DNA of 64,000 nt from the NCBI GenBank assembly GCA_964537975.1, contig CAZIDP010000002.1, forward strand, positions 62,001-126,000. The letters run 5' to 3'. Positions 26,927 through 36,052 of this stretch are shown here, one piece after another. A model generated the notes under the pieces. It did not search any database. It worked only from the letters and a program-made list of their open reading frames with translations, and was not told the DNA's origin. The stretch's first letter is position 1; each line of letters opens with the position of its first letter. Source of the stretch: SCBR16-9 sp964537975. Lineage in GTDB: Bacteria > Hydrogenedentota > Hydrogenedentia > Hydrogenedentales > SCBR16-9. Both the position numbers and the translations under genes were made by a program.

Positions 26927-27787
26927 ATGCCAATTCTGGTAAATGGAGTGCGGTTAGAAGACCAAGTTATTGAAACAACCTTACGCGAACTCCAAGTCCA
27001 GCGTTCTGATCCATCTGAGAAAATTACAAAAGATATGGCGCGGCAATCCGCGATTGAACGTGAATTGATTCGCCAGGAAGCTTTGGCGCGTTTTCCTTCT
27101 ATACCGACCAATAAAGTGAATGATGCTTTACGTGATTTTAAACAACAATTCAAAGATGAAAACCAATACCAGTCTGAGTTGCAAAATTCAGGCGTTACAG
27201 AAGAAGCATTGCTGTCTGATTTGCGTACCAGAATAAAAATCGACCTGCTTCTTGACGAAGTATGCCGAGATTTGGAGAAGGTCGATGATGAATCGGCCCG
27301 AATTTTTTTCGATGCCAATCAGGAAATTTTTATGGAGCCGGAACGTGTACGAGCAAGCCATATAGTGAAGCATGCATCGGAAAATATAATTGAGCGCCAT
27401 GAAGCGGTAGCAGAACTGGGGCGTGTCAAAACAATGATTGATCAAGGCATTCCATTTGAACAAATTGCAGGACAATACTCCGATTGTCCGGATCGTGCCG
27501 GTGATTTGGGCTATTTCAGTAGAGGTCAGATGGTTCCTGAATTTGAAGCGGTTGTATTCAACATGGAAGTCGGCGCGATAAGTGATGTTTTTACGACTCC
27601 CTTCGGGGCGCATATAGCCAAGTTAACCGACCACATTCCGGCTAAGACGCGTAACTTTGATGATGTAAAATCAGAAGTTGTTAATCATTTATACACCCGT
27701 ATTGAAAATGAGCAAATCGACAGTTTTGTAGCTCAATTAATGGAAAAGGCTGAAATTGAGGAACTTGAAGAAGTAATATCAACTTAA
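26927..27787 (+). CDS. Parvulin-type peptidyl-prolyl isomerase without signal peptide
   Basis: A 286-residue SurA/PpiC-like protein. Residues about 1-125 are a helical chaperone domain. Residues about 140-245 are a parvulin domain (RASHIVKH, IPFEQIAGQYSDCPDRAGDLGYFSRGQMVPEFE, FGAHIAKL). The usual N-terminal signal is missing: the protein begins MPILVNGVRLEDQVIE, so it is probably cytoplasmic. AGGAGA precedes ATG 26927 by about 8 bases. A hairpin terminator follows. Substrates are unknown. Confidence 0.93.
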   Translation: MPILVNGVRLEDQVIETTLRELQVQRSDPSEKITKDMARQSAIERELIRQEALARFPSIPTNKVNDALRDFKQQFKDENQYQSELQNSGVTEEALLSDLRTRIKIDLLLDEVCRDLEKVDDESARIFFDANQEIFMEPERVRASHIVKHASENIIERHEAVAELGRVKTMIDQGIPFEQIAGQYSDCPDRAGDLGYFSRGQMVPEFEAVVFNMEVGAISDVFTTPFGAHIAKLTDHIPAKTRNFDDVKSEVVNHLYTRIENEQIDSFVAQLMEKAEIEELEEVIST

Positions 27788-27824
27788 ATAATGATAGGGT
27801 ATAAAAATACCATTATTTTATTTG
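27788..27824 (+). terminator. Likely terminator of the parvulin gene
   Basis: GGTAT pairs with ATACC, and outer AATAAT pairs with ATTATT across a bulge of GATAG, followed by TTTTATTTG. It directly follows the stop codon. Confidence 0.5.
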
Positions 27825-27918
27825 ATGACCAGTGTTAATGGGGCGGGAATCAAAGCAAATAAATATATGAAAAACTGAAATAGTCTGGTGGGGATAGCAA
27901 GGAGCATGAACGAATTTA

Positions 27919-28884
27919 ATGACTTCTATTCATAAAAGCCCATGTTGCACTCCGCAAACAGTTCCAGCCATATCGAAATCAAGCACGAAAGCATTTCAAC
28001 GTATTTACACATCTCCAGAAGAAGCAATTAAAATGCGTCGCATGGTTGGTGGAACATTTCTCATGGGCACAGATAGCCAGGAAGGCTTTCCTGCGGATGG
28101 CGAAGGGCCAATACGAGAGATTAACCTCCGTCCATTTCTCATAGACCCCTGTGTCGTATCCAACAGACAATTCGCACGATTTGTAAGAGAAACAGGCTAT
28201 AAGACCGATGCGGAACGATTGAAAAACTCTTTTGTATTTTTCAAGCTGATACATCCAGATGCGTATTTCCGCACCAAAAACGCTGTTCAGGGCACTGAAT
28301 GGTGGTTAAAAGTACCCAAAACCAGTTGGAATACTCCTGAGGGAGCAAGTTCGAATATCAAAGATCGAATGGATTATCCAGTCACGCATGTCTCCTGGCA
28401 CGATGCGCAAGCCTATTGCGACTGGGCAAAGAAGCGTCTTCCTACGGAAGCTGAGTGGGAATATGCCGCACGTGGTGGACTGGTACAAAAACGATATCCT
28501 TGGGGTGACGAGCTTGAACCTGATGGAAAGCACTACTGCAATATCTGGCAAGGCACTTTCCCAAAAGAGAACACGCTGGCTGACGGCTATCTCGGTACCG
28601 CGCCCGTACGTTCCTTCCCCCCAAATGGCTATGGTATGTTCAACATGGCCGGCAATGTCTGGGAATGGTGTTCAGACTGGTTCAGTCCAGATTTTCATAT
28701 TGATGGACCTCAAGATAACCCAGTCGGCCCAGAGGAAGGTACAGCACGTGTGATGCGTGGTGGGTCATTTTTGTGTCATTTCACCTATTGCAATCGTTAC
28801 CGGATTGCTGCAAGAACATCCAACACACCGGATAGTTCAACTTCAAACATCGGTTTCCGTTGTGTGGCTGACATCCCAGAATGA
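27919..28884 (+). CDS. Formylglycine-generating enzyme (sulfatase-modifying factor)
   Basis: A 321-residue FGE. It oxidises the Cys of C-x-P-x-R sulfatase motifs to formylglycine in a copper- and oxygen-dependent reaction. The copper-binding pair is visible as Cys286 and Cys291 in GGSFLCHFTYCNRYR, followed by AARTSNTPDSSTSNIGFR. These are the residues that separate true FGE from the many FGE-sulfatase-fold relatives that lack them. Other family marks are MGTDSQEGFPADGEGPIREI, VSWHDAQAYCDWAKKRLPTEAEWEYAARGG and NMAGNVWEW. No signal peptide is present, which fits maturation in the cytoplasm before Tat export. Its likely client here is the CSPSR sulfatase at 17598-19013. Confidence 0.95.
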   Translation: MTSIHKSPCCTPQTVPAISKSSTKAFQRIYTSPEEAIKMRRMVGGTFLMGTDSQEGFPADGEGPIREINLRPFLIDPCVVSNRQFARFVRETGYKTDAERLKNSFVFFKLIHPDAYFRTKNAVQGTEWWLKVPKTSWNTPEGASSNIKDRMDYPVTHVSWHDAQAYCDWAKKRLPTEAEWEYAARGGLVQKRYPWGDELEPDGKHYCNIWQGTFPKENTLADGYLGTAPVRSFPPNGYGMFNMAGNVWEWCSDWFSPDFHIDGPQDNPVGPEEGTARVMRGGSFLCHFTYCNRYRIAARTSNTPDSSTSNIGFRCVADIPE

Positions 28885-28954
28885 GTACAAATATGCGCAT
28901 ACGTTGGTTAATTATGTGAAATGTCGCTAATAAATCAATACAGGGGGAATCGTT

Positions 28955-29797
28955 ATGAATTTGCAAAAAAACAGCTCTTTACAAGATCGCATGACACTGC
29001 CACAATTTCCACTATCCGCGAAATACGATCCTGAGTGGATGCTTGAAAATGAAATGGGGCCCAATGCCGTCTGGTTAACTGAGTGGCTATGTAATGCCAT
29101 GAAGCTGGAACCTGGAATGCGTGTTCTTGATATGGGATGCGGTAAGGCCATGAGTTCCATATTTTTAGCCAGAGAATTTGGGGTTGAGGTTTGGGCGACT
29201 GATTTATGGATAAGCGCAACTGAAAATCTCGAGCGTATAAAAGAAGCAGGCTTGGACAAACAGGTTTTCCCAATTCATGCAGAAGCCCATGCGTTGCCCT
29301 ATGCCGACAATTTTTTTGATGCCATGGTCAGCGTTGATTCCTACAATTATTACGGAACCGACGATATTTATTTGAGCTATATCAGCAAATTTATCAAGCC
29401 TGATGCTCAACTTGGTATAGTAGTACCAGGTCTGATGCAACCATTATCCGATGAGCTGCCTGAATATTTTATGAAGAAATGGGAAGATGGTTCCAGATTT
29501 TGGGAGCCTTCTGTATGTTTCAGTTTACACACATGTGAATGGTGGCAAAAGCAATGGAGTCAGACTGGACTGGTTAAGGTAGAGCTTGCAGATACTGATC
29601 CTGTTGGGTGGAAACACTGGTTGTTGATGGAAGAGATTAAATGTGAACGCAACATGTTGCGTTTCGGTGAAGGTGAAATGCAGGCGTTACGTGTAGACCA
29701 AGGTGCATACTTCGGTCTTGTAAGGATGGTAGCACAGCGTTTAGAAGACACTCACATAGCGTACCTGGAAATGCAACCAAGACAGAATCTCTTATAA
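28955..29797 (+). CDS. Class I SAM-dependent methyltransferase
   Basis: A 280-residue soluble methyltransferase. The SAM motif is VLDMGCGKAMSSIFLAREFG (about residues 58-77), followed by the acidic ATDLW and by DAMVSVDSYNYYG as the post-II region. The N-terminal DPEWMLENEMGPNAVWLTEWL and the overall layout resemble UbiE/cyclopropane-synthase-like small-molecule methyltransferases. Its substrate cannot be inferred. GGGGGAA lies about 9 bases before the ATG. It follows the FGE gene by 70 bases on the same strand and may share its transcript. Confidence 0.88.
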   Translation: MNLQKNSSLQDRMTLPQFPLSAKYDPEWMLENEMGPNAVWLTEWLCNAMKLEPGMRVLDMGCGKAMSSIFLAREFGVEVWATDLWISATENLERIKEAGLDKQVFPIHAEAHALPYADNFFDAMVSVDSYNYYGTDDIYLSYISKFIKPDAQLGIVVPGLMQPLSDELPEYFMKKWEDGSRFWEPSVCFSLHTCEWWQKQWSQTGLVKVELADTDPVGWKHWLLMEEIKCERNMLRFGEGEMQALRVDQGAYFGLVRMVAQRLEDTHIAYLEMQPRQNLL

Positions 29798-30126
29798 TTG
29801 GAAACGCAATCAAGATTACCTGTATGATCTCGGAGGTGAATGTAGTATACTTGAGCCAGTTTAAAAATGATGAACCAGTACCGAATGCCCGTATTGAGCA
29901 ATAATTTCTGTCAAGAATGAATAGATCAAGTAATAAAGTGTATTAATATAATTCATACCAGACTTTGATGTGATAACTGAAAAATAGGTCAATTCAAGTT
30001 GAGAGTATGAATTTATATTCGAATTGTTGTACATTGGATTCAATTTCTTGATTTACGCTGTCATTATTGGTGTGAGTTGTTAGCACAATCAACGATGTTG
30101 GCTTCAGACTACGGGAGTGCCATATA
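29798..30126. other. Intergenic region, nothing recognised
   Basis: These 329 bases between the methyltransferase and zinc-ribbon genes are AT-rich. I see no frame, RNA gene, repeat or clear terminator in them. Confidence 0.4.
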
Positions 30127-31179
30127 GTGTCGGATGAGGAACAAGTCCAATTTGAAGATGAAACCCGACTCTGTCCGGTATGCAGAATGGCAATCAGTGT
30201 TTGGGCAACTCGTTGTCGTTTTTGTGGTGAAGAGGTAGGTCGACCCAGACGCGAAGAGAAAAAACTGACTCTGAAGGATTTGGGAACGCCGGAAGCAAAA
30301 GCTTATAAGCTGTCTGATGAAGTCCGGGATGCATTGGAAGAATTCAGAAAGGAAATGGCCCATACTCAATCGCCACCTGGCCTTGGTCATCATGGAAACA
30401 ATCCTGGGTCTGGCATAGATAATTTTCCAAAGCTTGATTCCAACGCAATGGATATTCTTCAAAGTACATATAAGCAATCTAATTCGAATTCCAAACCGCA
30501 AACGACACGTAAAAACTCCAGTTTATACTTATCCCGCACAATTGCTCTTGGCATTGCTTTTCTGATTGGTGCCTTAATGCTTTATTATGTATTAGGAGCT
30601 GGATATCAATCTATAGCATCGTATTTCAGGCATACTGAAGTTGTAGATACCATTCCGGATTATAATCGTGCCTTGAACATGTTGGAAAAAGGAGAGTCTC
30701 CGGTTGCTGCCCTGGAAGAGGCACTGCGGGCATTGAAATATCATGATACTGCATTCAACCGTGACGTTGCCGAAGCAGTACGAGATAACCTGGAGTCGAA
30801 TATACATACTTTATTAAAGCAGGAGCCTTGGCGACAAACAAATTTTGACAGGGCGTCCGCTTTGATATCTCGTGCCGTGTTGATTGACAGCAATTCACGT
30901 ATCCGTCAATTACAGGAAGTGGTAGAAAAAGAAATCGCATCGTATAAATTTGTTTTGCGATCGGTTAACAACACTGATGGAACTGCAGCTTTCATATTAA
31001 ACAATCCTTATTTGAGTGCAACAGAAGAAGTCGTACGTGAAGGTGAATATTTGCAAGATCGTTTTCTTGTCAGTGGCATGACTTCTCGTGAAGTTCGGTT
31101 ACTTGATTCACGATATGAAACGGAACGTGGTTTCAGACGTTTGGTAAGCCGGGTACTTGAGCCGGTCTCATCTCCCTGA
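30127..31179 (+). CDS. Zinc-ribbon, single-pass membrane protein
   Basis: A 350-residue protein of unknown function. Residues 16-36 form a treble-clef-like zinc ribbon, CPVCRMAISVWATRCRFCGE (two CxxC pairs). A disordered linker follows, then one membrane segment at about 137-157 (TIALGIAFLIGALMLYYVLG), then a helical domain of about 190 residues that may contain TPR-like helices (ALNMLEKGESPVAALEEALRAL). The layout puts the zinc ribbon in the cytoplasm and the helical domain outside. The start is GTG 30127 with GGGAG upstream. The next gene encodes a lipoprotein, so the two may form one envelope unit. Confidence 0.8.
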   Translation: MSDEEQVQFEDETRLCPVCRMAISVWATRCRFCGEEVGRPRREEKKLTLKDLGTPEAKAYKLSDEVRDALEEFRKEMAHTQSPPGLGHHGNNPGSGIDNFPKLDSNAMDILQSTYKQSNSNSKPQTTRKNSSLYLSRTIALGIAFLIGALMLYYVLGAGYQSIASYFRHTEVVDTIPDYNRALNMLEKGESPVAALEEALRALKYHDTAFNRDVAEAVRDNLESNIHTLLKQEPWRQTNFDRASALISRAVLIDSNSRIRQLQEVVEKEIASYKFVLRSVNNTDGTAAFILNNPYLSATEEVVREGEYLQDRFLVSGMTSREVRLLDSRYETERGFRRLVSRVLEPVSSP

Positions 31180-31350
31180 AATATATAATATTATTCGCTT
31201 CTGCATGGAATTATTTACAACAAGGTTGTTATGGTGTAAATTGTTCTGTATTTTGATATGCTATAGTTGTTTACCAGAAGTTTTTAATGTAAAAATAAAC
31301 CTTGTAAATGTGAATATTAAACCCGATCAAGAGTAGGACATGATTGTTGT

Positions 31351-31986
31351 ATGAAAAATTTTTATAAATTTGGTGTAATAATACTTGGGTTCATGGTAGT
31401 TTTTGCGATCTTGCCGATGGGCTGCGCAACAGTAGGCAGTTATATTGGTATGGAAGAACCGCTCGGCGATACACCAGCAATTGATGATTATTATGAAGCC
31501 GGGACTCGGGAACAATATACCCAGTCATTAAGGGATGAAGTGCGCCGCTACATGAGCGCTGAAGAAGCCAACAACAACAAAGACCGTGTCATTCGCAGAA
31601 GACCTTATTACCTCAAAGAATATGCAGAATATCCTTCGGGACTAGACGGCATATTAATGGAACTACATGAAACTGAAACGTTAACTTCTCCATTTACTGC
31701 CGAAGTTACTATGCCCAAGGTGCGATATGCTACACAACTGCATCGTGATCGTGGCGATGCAAGAAGTGATAATAGTTTTATTCGCGACACAGGAACAGAA
31801 ACTTTAAACTATGTGCTCAGGGGTAATCGTTGGACTCGTGTCGGGGGCCTGTTTGTACCGGAGCGATCAGAAGAATTCGTTGATGGGCGATGGGAAGCAG
31901 TTGTACGCGAGTTTGAACGTCGCGCAGACCCAGATTATACTCCCGGGTTTTTTGAACGAACCTGGATGCGCGTCCGTGGTGAATAA
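31351..31986 (+). CDS. Hypothetical lipoprotein
   Basis: A 211-residue protein with a lipoprotein signal: MKNFYKFGVIILGFMVVFAI followed by the lipobox LPMGC, giving Cys at about residue 25. The mature part is hydrophilic and Arg/Glu-rich, with a C-terminal stretch of beta character (RWTRVGGLFVPERSEEFVDG). I do not recognise a family. It lies 171 bases after the zinc-ribbon gene and 98 before the next membrane protein. Confidence 0.78.
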   Translation: MKNFYKFGVIILGFMVVFAILPMGCATVGSYIGMEEPLGDTPAIDDYYEAGTREQYTQSLRDEVRRYMSAEEANNNKDRVIRRRPYYLKEYAEYPSGLDGILMELHETETLTSPFTAEVTMPKVRYATQLHRDRGDARSDNSFIRDTGTETLNYVLRGNRWTRVGGLFVPERSEEFVDGRWEAVVREFERRADPDYTPGFFERTWMRVRGE

Positions 31987-32084
31987 CCAGTGCAATGATC
32001 TGCTTGGGTGTATGTTCACCAGTAAATGAGTGATTTTCTCCAATTGCATTGCATTTTGATGAGTAAATAGAGAGGGTATTTGTT

Positions 32085-33368
32085 TTGCCACTGCAAATTC
32101 GGTATGTGGAGTGGCTTGTCATTATACTGGCGACTTTGTTCGCTTTTATGGGATTACGCGAAGTATACCTGGGAGATTCTTTGAGCAGCCGTTTGGCGAC
32201 TGTCTGGAGTCTGACACAAGTCGGAACCTGGTATATCGATCAACCGGACAATCCATTTACAGCGTTAACAGTTGACAAATGTGAGCTGGATGATCGCTTG
32301 CTGTCTACCAAGCCACCTATTATTCCATTGCTCATCACGGCACAATATGTAGTCCTTGATGCAATGGCAGGTGTAAATCTGGAAGACAAGGCAAGCCTGA
32401 AGTGGTTTTTGCAACTTATTACATTGACACTCACGGTATTGCCGTTTTCACTCCTGTTAATCTGCTTTCGCTCCATCATGTGCCGTCTGTCGATTTCAGA
32501 CCTGACCCGTCTTCTAACACTGATTCTACTGGCATTCGCGACGCAGCTACCCGGTTTTGCCGCGCAATTCAACAACCACATCCCTGCAACGGCCATGCTC
32601 GTGGTGGCGTTGCTGTGTGTCATGGTTATTTCTGTACCAAAAAGCACTGCCACAACAACGTGTATGAGGCTTTATTTTGTAGTGTTTGGCATATCGGGAG
32701 GCTTGGTTTTCACCATGGACTTGCCGTTAACCATTTTTGTGGTGTTTCTGGGCTTATACCTGCTGTGGCATTATCCGGTACAGACCTTGTTGTGGGGTGG
32801 TCTTGGTATGCTGTTACCGCTTGGTGTACATTTTGCTGTCATGGTATGGGTAACAGGAAGCCCCTTGCCTGTTCAGGTGAGGTCCGAGCTATATCTGTAT
32901 GAAGCTTCGTATTGGCGTAATCCTATGGGCATAGATGCATTGAATGAACCCAAGGGAACCTATTTATTCCACATGACCTTTGGACGTCATGGTGTTTTCT
33001 CACTCTTTCCTGTGTTACTGGTCGGGGTCGTGGCAGCCGTGCTTGCCGTATTTCGCAAGGAATTACCTGGGCGCCAGTATATTCTTGCGAGTTCAGGTGC
33101 CATAGTCATCCTCTTTGCCTATTATGTTTTACGTACCAACAATTATGGTGGTGCTGCCTATGGATTTCGTTGGGCCATCGGAATCATGCCATTGTTGCTG
33201 TTAATGGGCTTACCGGTAACACAGTACCTGCTGAACAAAAAGCTTGGACGAATCGTACTCGTTCTACTCTTTCTCGTATCTTTGTTTTCCGCCTGGGAAT
33301 GCTACAACGCGCCCTGGGGTGAAAATCTGGAGTGGACTTGCCGTCTGTTCTTCGGCTCCAGCTTTTAA
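32085..33368 (+). CDS. Polytopic membrane protein, GT-C-like fold possible
   Basis: A 427-residue protein with about ten membrane segments. After the first segment a loop contains DSLSSRLATVWSLTQVGTWYID and later LLSTKPPIIPLL, a layout that recalls GT-C glycosyltransferases and related lipid-sugar enzymes, but I cannot see a sure catalytic Asp pair. The start is TTG 32085 with AGAGGG about 9 bases upstream. It converges on the M20 amidohydrolase gene with only 6 bases between stops. Function unknown. Confidence 0.75.
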   Translation: MPLQIRYVEWLVIILATLFAFMGLREVYLGDSLSSRLATVWSLTQVGTWYIDQPDNPFTALTVDKCELDDRLLSTKPPIIPLLITAQYVVLDAMAGVNLEDKASLKWFLQLITLTLTVLPFSLLLICFRSIMCRLSISDLTRLLTLILLAFATQLPGFAAQFNNHIPATAMLVVALLCVMVISVPKSTATTTCMRLYFVVFGISGGLVFTMDLPLTIFVVFLGLYLLWHYPVQTLLWGGLGMLLPLGVHFAVMVWVTGSPLPVQVRSELYLYEASYWRNPMGIDALNEPKGTYLFHMTFGRHGVFSLFPVLLVGVVAAVLAVFRKELPGRQYILASSGAIVILFAYYVLRTNNYGGAAYGFRWAIGIMPLLLLMGLPVTQYLLNKKLGRIVLVLLFLVSLFSAWECYNAPWGENLEWTCRLFFGSSF

Positions 33369-33374
33369 TACTCG

Positions 33375-34607
33375 CTACTTCACGTCACCCGTATTGTACC
33401 CAGAAGTATCGTTCAGGAAATCTGTTGCCAATGCAACCATCATTTCAATTCCATATGGCAAGGCTGCATCATTGAAATCGAAATATTGGCTGTGCAGTGA
33501 CGGTACCGGTTGCTCTAACTCAGTATCGTCATTACCCAGGAAAAGATAGGCACCCGGGATTTTCTGCAGATAGAAGGCAAAGTCTTCCGCGGTCATATAA
33601 GGATGTGTGCAGGGAAAAATTTTATCTTCACCAAAATGGTTCTGGATGATTTGCAAGCAGAATCTGGTCATTTCGGGATCGTTGTGAAGTGCTGGATAAC
33701 CGCATGTATCAAAAAGTATTTCCACCTTTGCTCCAAAAGCGGCTGCGGTACCTTCTGTAATTTGTTGAATCTGTTCTATGACTTTGATGCGAATATCGGG
33801 AGTCAGAGTGCGGAAGGTGCCTTCAATATCAGCGTATTCTGGAATTATATTCGTTGCATGTCCCGCATTCATCCGTGCAACGGTGATAACAGCGGCATCC
33901 CAGGGATTCAATTTGCGACTGACAATTTGCTGAAATCCAGTAATAACCTGTGCTGCAATCGGAATCGGATCAACGGTTACGCCAGGATTGGCTGCATGTC
34001 CTCCAGAACCGGAGATACGAACATAAAACGCATCCGCACTCGCCATTGCACACCCGGGTATTGCTCCGAATTGGCCAACTGGAATGCCCGGCCAGGCATG
34101 TAATGCGAAGACAGCATCTACATCATCCAACAATCCTTCTTCTACAATACGTTTTCCTCCGGCAGCCTGCTCTTCTGCCGGTTGGAAGATAAGTTTTACG
34201 GTTCCATTCAACAGTTCTCGTTGATGAAATAATACTTTGGCAACTCCGCAGAGGTTCGCAGTATGGCCGTCATGACCACAGGCATGCATGCGTTCAGGAA
34301 TGGTAGAAGCATAGGGTAATCCGGTTAATTCCTGGATTTCCAGCGCATCAATATCAGCGCGTAGTGCTACAGTTTTATTTTTGTGTCCAGCAGACGCTTT
34401 TCCCTCAATTGTTACGACTATGCCTGTACCTCCAGCATGTCCACGTGTGTGCGGAATTTTTTCTACGGTTAAAAAAGCAGCAATTTTGTCTGAAGTCCAA
34501 TGTTCTTCATAACGAATTTCTGGATGCTCATGTAATGTGTGTCTTAACGCCACGATTTCCGGCAATATGGTTTGTATATATTTCCTGACAGTATAGTTTG
34601 TGTTCAT
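33375..34607 (-). CDS. M20 family N-acyl-amino-acid amidohydrolase
   Basis: A 410-residue zinc metallopeptidase-like enzyme of the M20D (hippurate hydrolase/IAA-amino acid hydrolase) group. Metal ligands are visible in MHACGHDGHTANLCG (Cys and His), FQPAEEQAAGGKRIVEEG (Glu), FALHAWPG (His) and LHSQYFDFNDAAL (C-terminal His). The N-terminal substrate motif is RHTLHEHPEIRYEE. The dimerisation domain lies at about 190-305. The N-acyl amino acid cleaved is not predictable. No signal peptide is seen, so it acts in the cytoplasm. It is divergent from the SPFH cluster. Confidence 0.94.
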   Translation of the reverse strand: MNTNYTVRKYIQTILPEIVALRHTLHEHPEIRYEEHWTSDKIAAFLTVEKIPHTRGHAGGTGIVVTIEGKASAGHKNKTVALRADIDALEIQELTGLPYASTIPERMHACGHDGHTANLCGVAKVLFHQRELLNGTVKLIFQPAEEQAAGGKRIVEEGLLDDVDAVFALHAWPGIPVGQFGAIPGCAMASADAFYVRISGSGGHAANPGVTVDPIPIAAQVITGFQQIVSRKLNPWDAAVITVARMNAGHATNIIPEYADIEGTFRTLTPDIRIKVIEQIQQITEGTAAAFGAKVEILFDTCGYPALHNDPEMTRFCLQIIQNHFGEDKIFPCTHPYMTAEDFAFYLQKIPGAYLFLGNDDTELEQPVPSLHSQYFDFNDAALPYGIEMMVALATDFLNDTSGYNTGDVK

Positions 34608-34807
34608 ATACTTATCTCATTTTATTGAAGTGTACAAAATTTATCTGGGCATAATGGAGCTTTATCTGATGAAATTCTGTATGATATTCAACATGTACCT
34701 ATCATGTAGATGATTTTGCAATTATTGCATGAATAAATTTATTGCTGTGATTGTATCACAAGTAAATAAACACGAATCTCAGTTGAAATGCGCAGGAGGA
34801 AAACAGC

Positions 34808-36052
34808 ATGTCGAAAGGAAAACCGGAGTATGTTGGTGGTCAAGGGGGTGGTTTCTCTTTACGCCCCAAAATGCCTGATTTACCGTTCACGATACCGCGA
34901 TGGGCCATTCCACTGGCAGTAATATTTGTAATTCTACTCATTGCCTACGTTACCTGTCTGGAGTATGTACGACCTAATGAATTTGGCATTAAGGAAGTTC
35001 AGATTGGTTCCAACAGGGGAATCCAAGAAAAGGTTTACGCACCAGGCTATGTTCTGGTGATGCCCTTTGGTATGCAGGTAATACATCGACTTCCCCGCAA
35101 TGTACAGGTTCTCGAAATGACCCGATCTGGTTCACAAGTACACCCAGCCGCATCAGTATCGGGTGCCTTGGTAAATTATAGCCATCCAGCTAAAATCCAG
35201 ACATCCGATGGTTTTTTTGTTGATGTAGATGTAACGATACTCTACCGAATTGTTGACCCCTATCGTGTAGTAACATCTCTCGGTCCCAGGAACCAGTATT
35301 TTACCCAAGGAATATTACCGCAAGCGGAACCGTACCTTAAAACGGCATTGGGCCAGCTTACTACGGAAGAGTTTTATAATAGTCCATTGCGTGTAGAAAA
35401 GGCAGAGCTTGCACGGGAATTACTTGATGCACAGATGAGTGACTGGGGAATTCGAGTAGAACATGTGTTGATTCGGTACTTTGAATATACTCCCAGTATA
35501 CAGGAAAACATAGAAGCCAAAAAACTTGAAGACCAATTGGTATTTACGAATCAGTCAGAGCGCAAGGCTGCTTCAGAACAACAGTTATTGAATCGAGTCG
35601 TTGCTGAAGGAAAAGCGGAGGTTGAGGTGACTCGGAAAGAAGGAGAAGCCTATGTTGTGCGGCGAAAAGCAGAACAAGACCTGTACAGTCGTTCTAAAAC
35701 AGCGGAAGCGAATCTTTTGGTTGAGCTATCAGAAGCCCACCGTACCGCACTGAAAAATGAGGCCATGGAGTCCGCCGGGGTGGACCGCAAAGTAGCGATG
35801 GCCATGGCAGAAGTACTGGAAGGTTTGGAAGTCATCATGTTGCCCGGTGGAGGTGAAGATGCCATCAATCCGTTGAATCTACAACAAATGGTTCAATTAT
35901 TCGGGGTTGGAACTGACGGTACACTTTTGTCGGATGGTTCTTCACGTACACCCAGATTACCCGCTTCGTTAACCGCACCGCTGATTGAACATGAACCTGG
36001 CGAAAGCAACAACAACACAGAAACGTTAGTGGAAGAAGAGGTTGCATCATGA
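34808..36052 (+). CDS. SPFH/Band 7 membrane protein (HflK-like)
   Basis: A 414-residue protein with one N-terminal membrane segment (residues about 33-55, PLAVIFVILLIAYVTCLEYV) and an SPFH domain from about 57 to 270 (EFGIKEVQIGSNRGIQEKVYAPGYV, DGFFVDVDVTILYRI). It continues into a coiled coil with many Glu and Lys and a short Gly/Pro tail. SPFH proteins form large ring- or cage-like membrane scaffolds. AGGAGG lies about 8 bases before ATG 34808. The gene overlaps the next SPFH gene by 4 bases, so the two probably form a hetero-oligomer like HflK/HflC. No FtsH gene is present here. Confidence 0.9.
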   Translation: MSKGKPEYVGGQGGGFSLRPKMPDLPFTIPRWAIPLAVIFVILLIAYVTCLEYVRPNEFGIKEVQIGSNRGIQEKVYAPGYVLVMPFGMQVIHRLPRNVQVLEMTRSGSQVHPAASVSGALVNYSHPAKIQTSDGFFVDVDVTILYRIVDPYRVVTSLGPRNQYFTQGILPQAEPYLKTALGQLTTEEFYNSPLRVEKAELARELLDAQMSDWGIRVEHVLIRYFEYTPSIQENIEAKKLEDQLVFTNQSERKAASEQQLLNRVVAEGKAEVEVTRKEGEAYVVRRKAEQDLYSRSKTAEANLLVELSEAHRTALKNEAMESAGVDRKVAMAMAEVLEGLEVIMLPGGGEDAINPLNLQQMVQLFGVGTDGTLLSDGSSRTPRLPASLTAPLIEHEPGESNNNTETLVEEEVAS

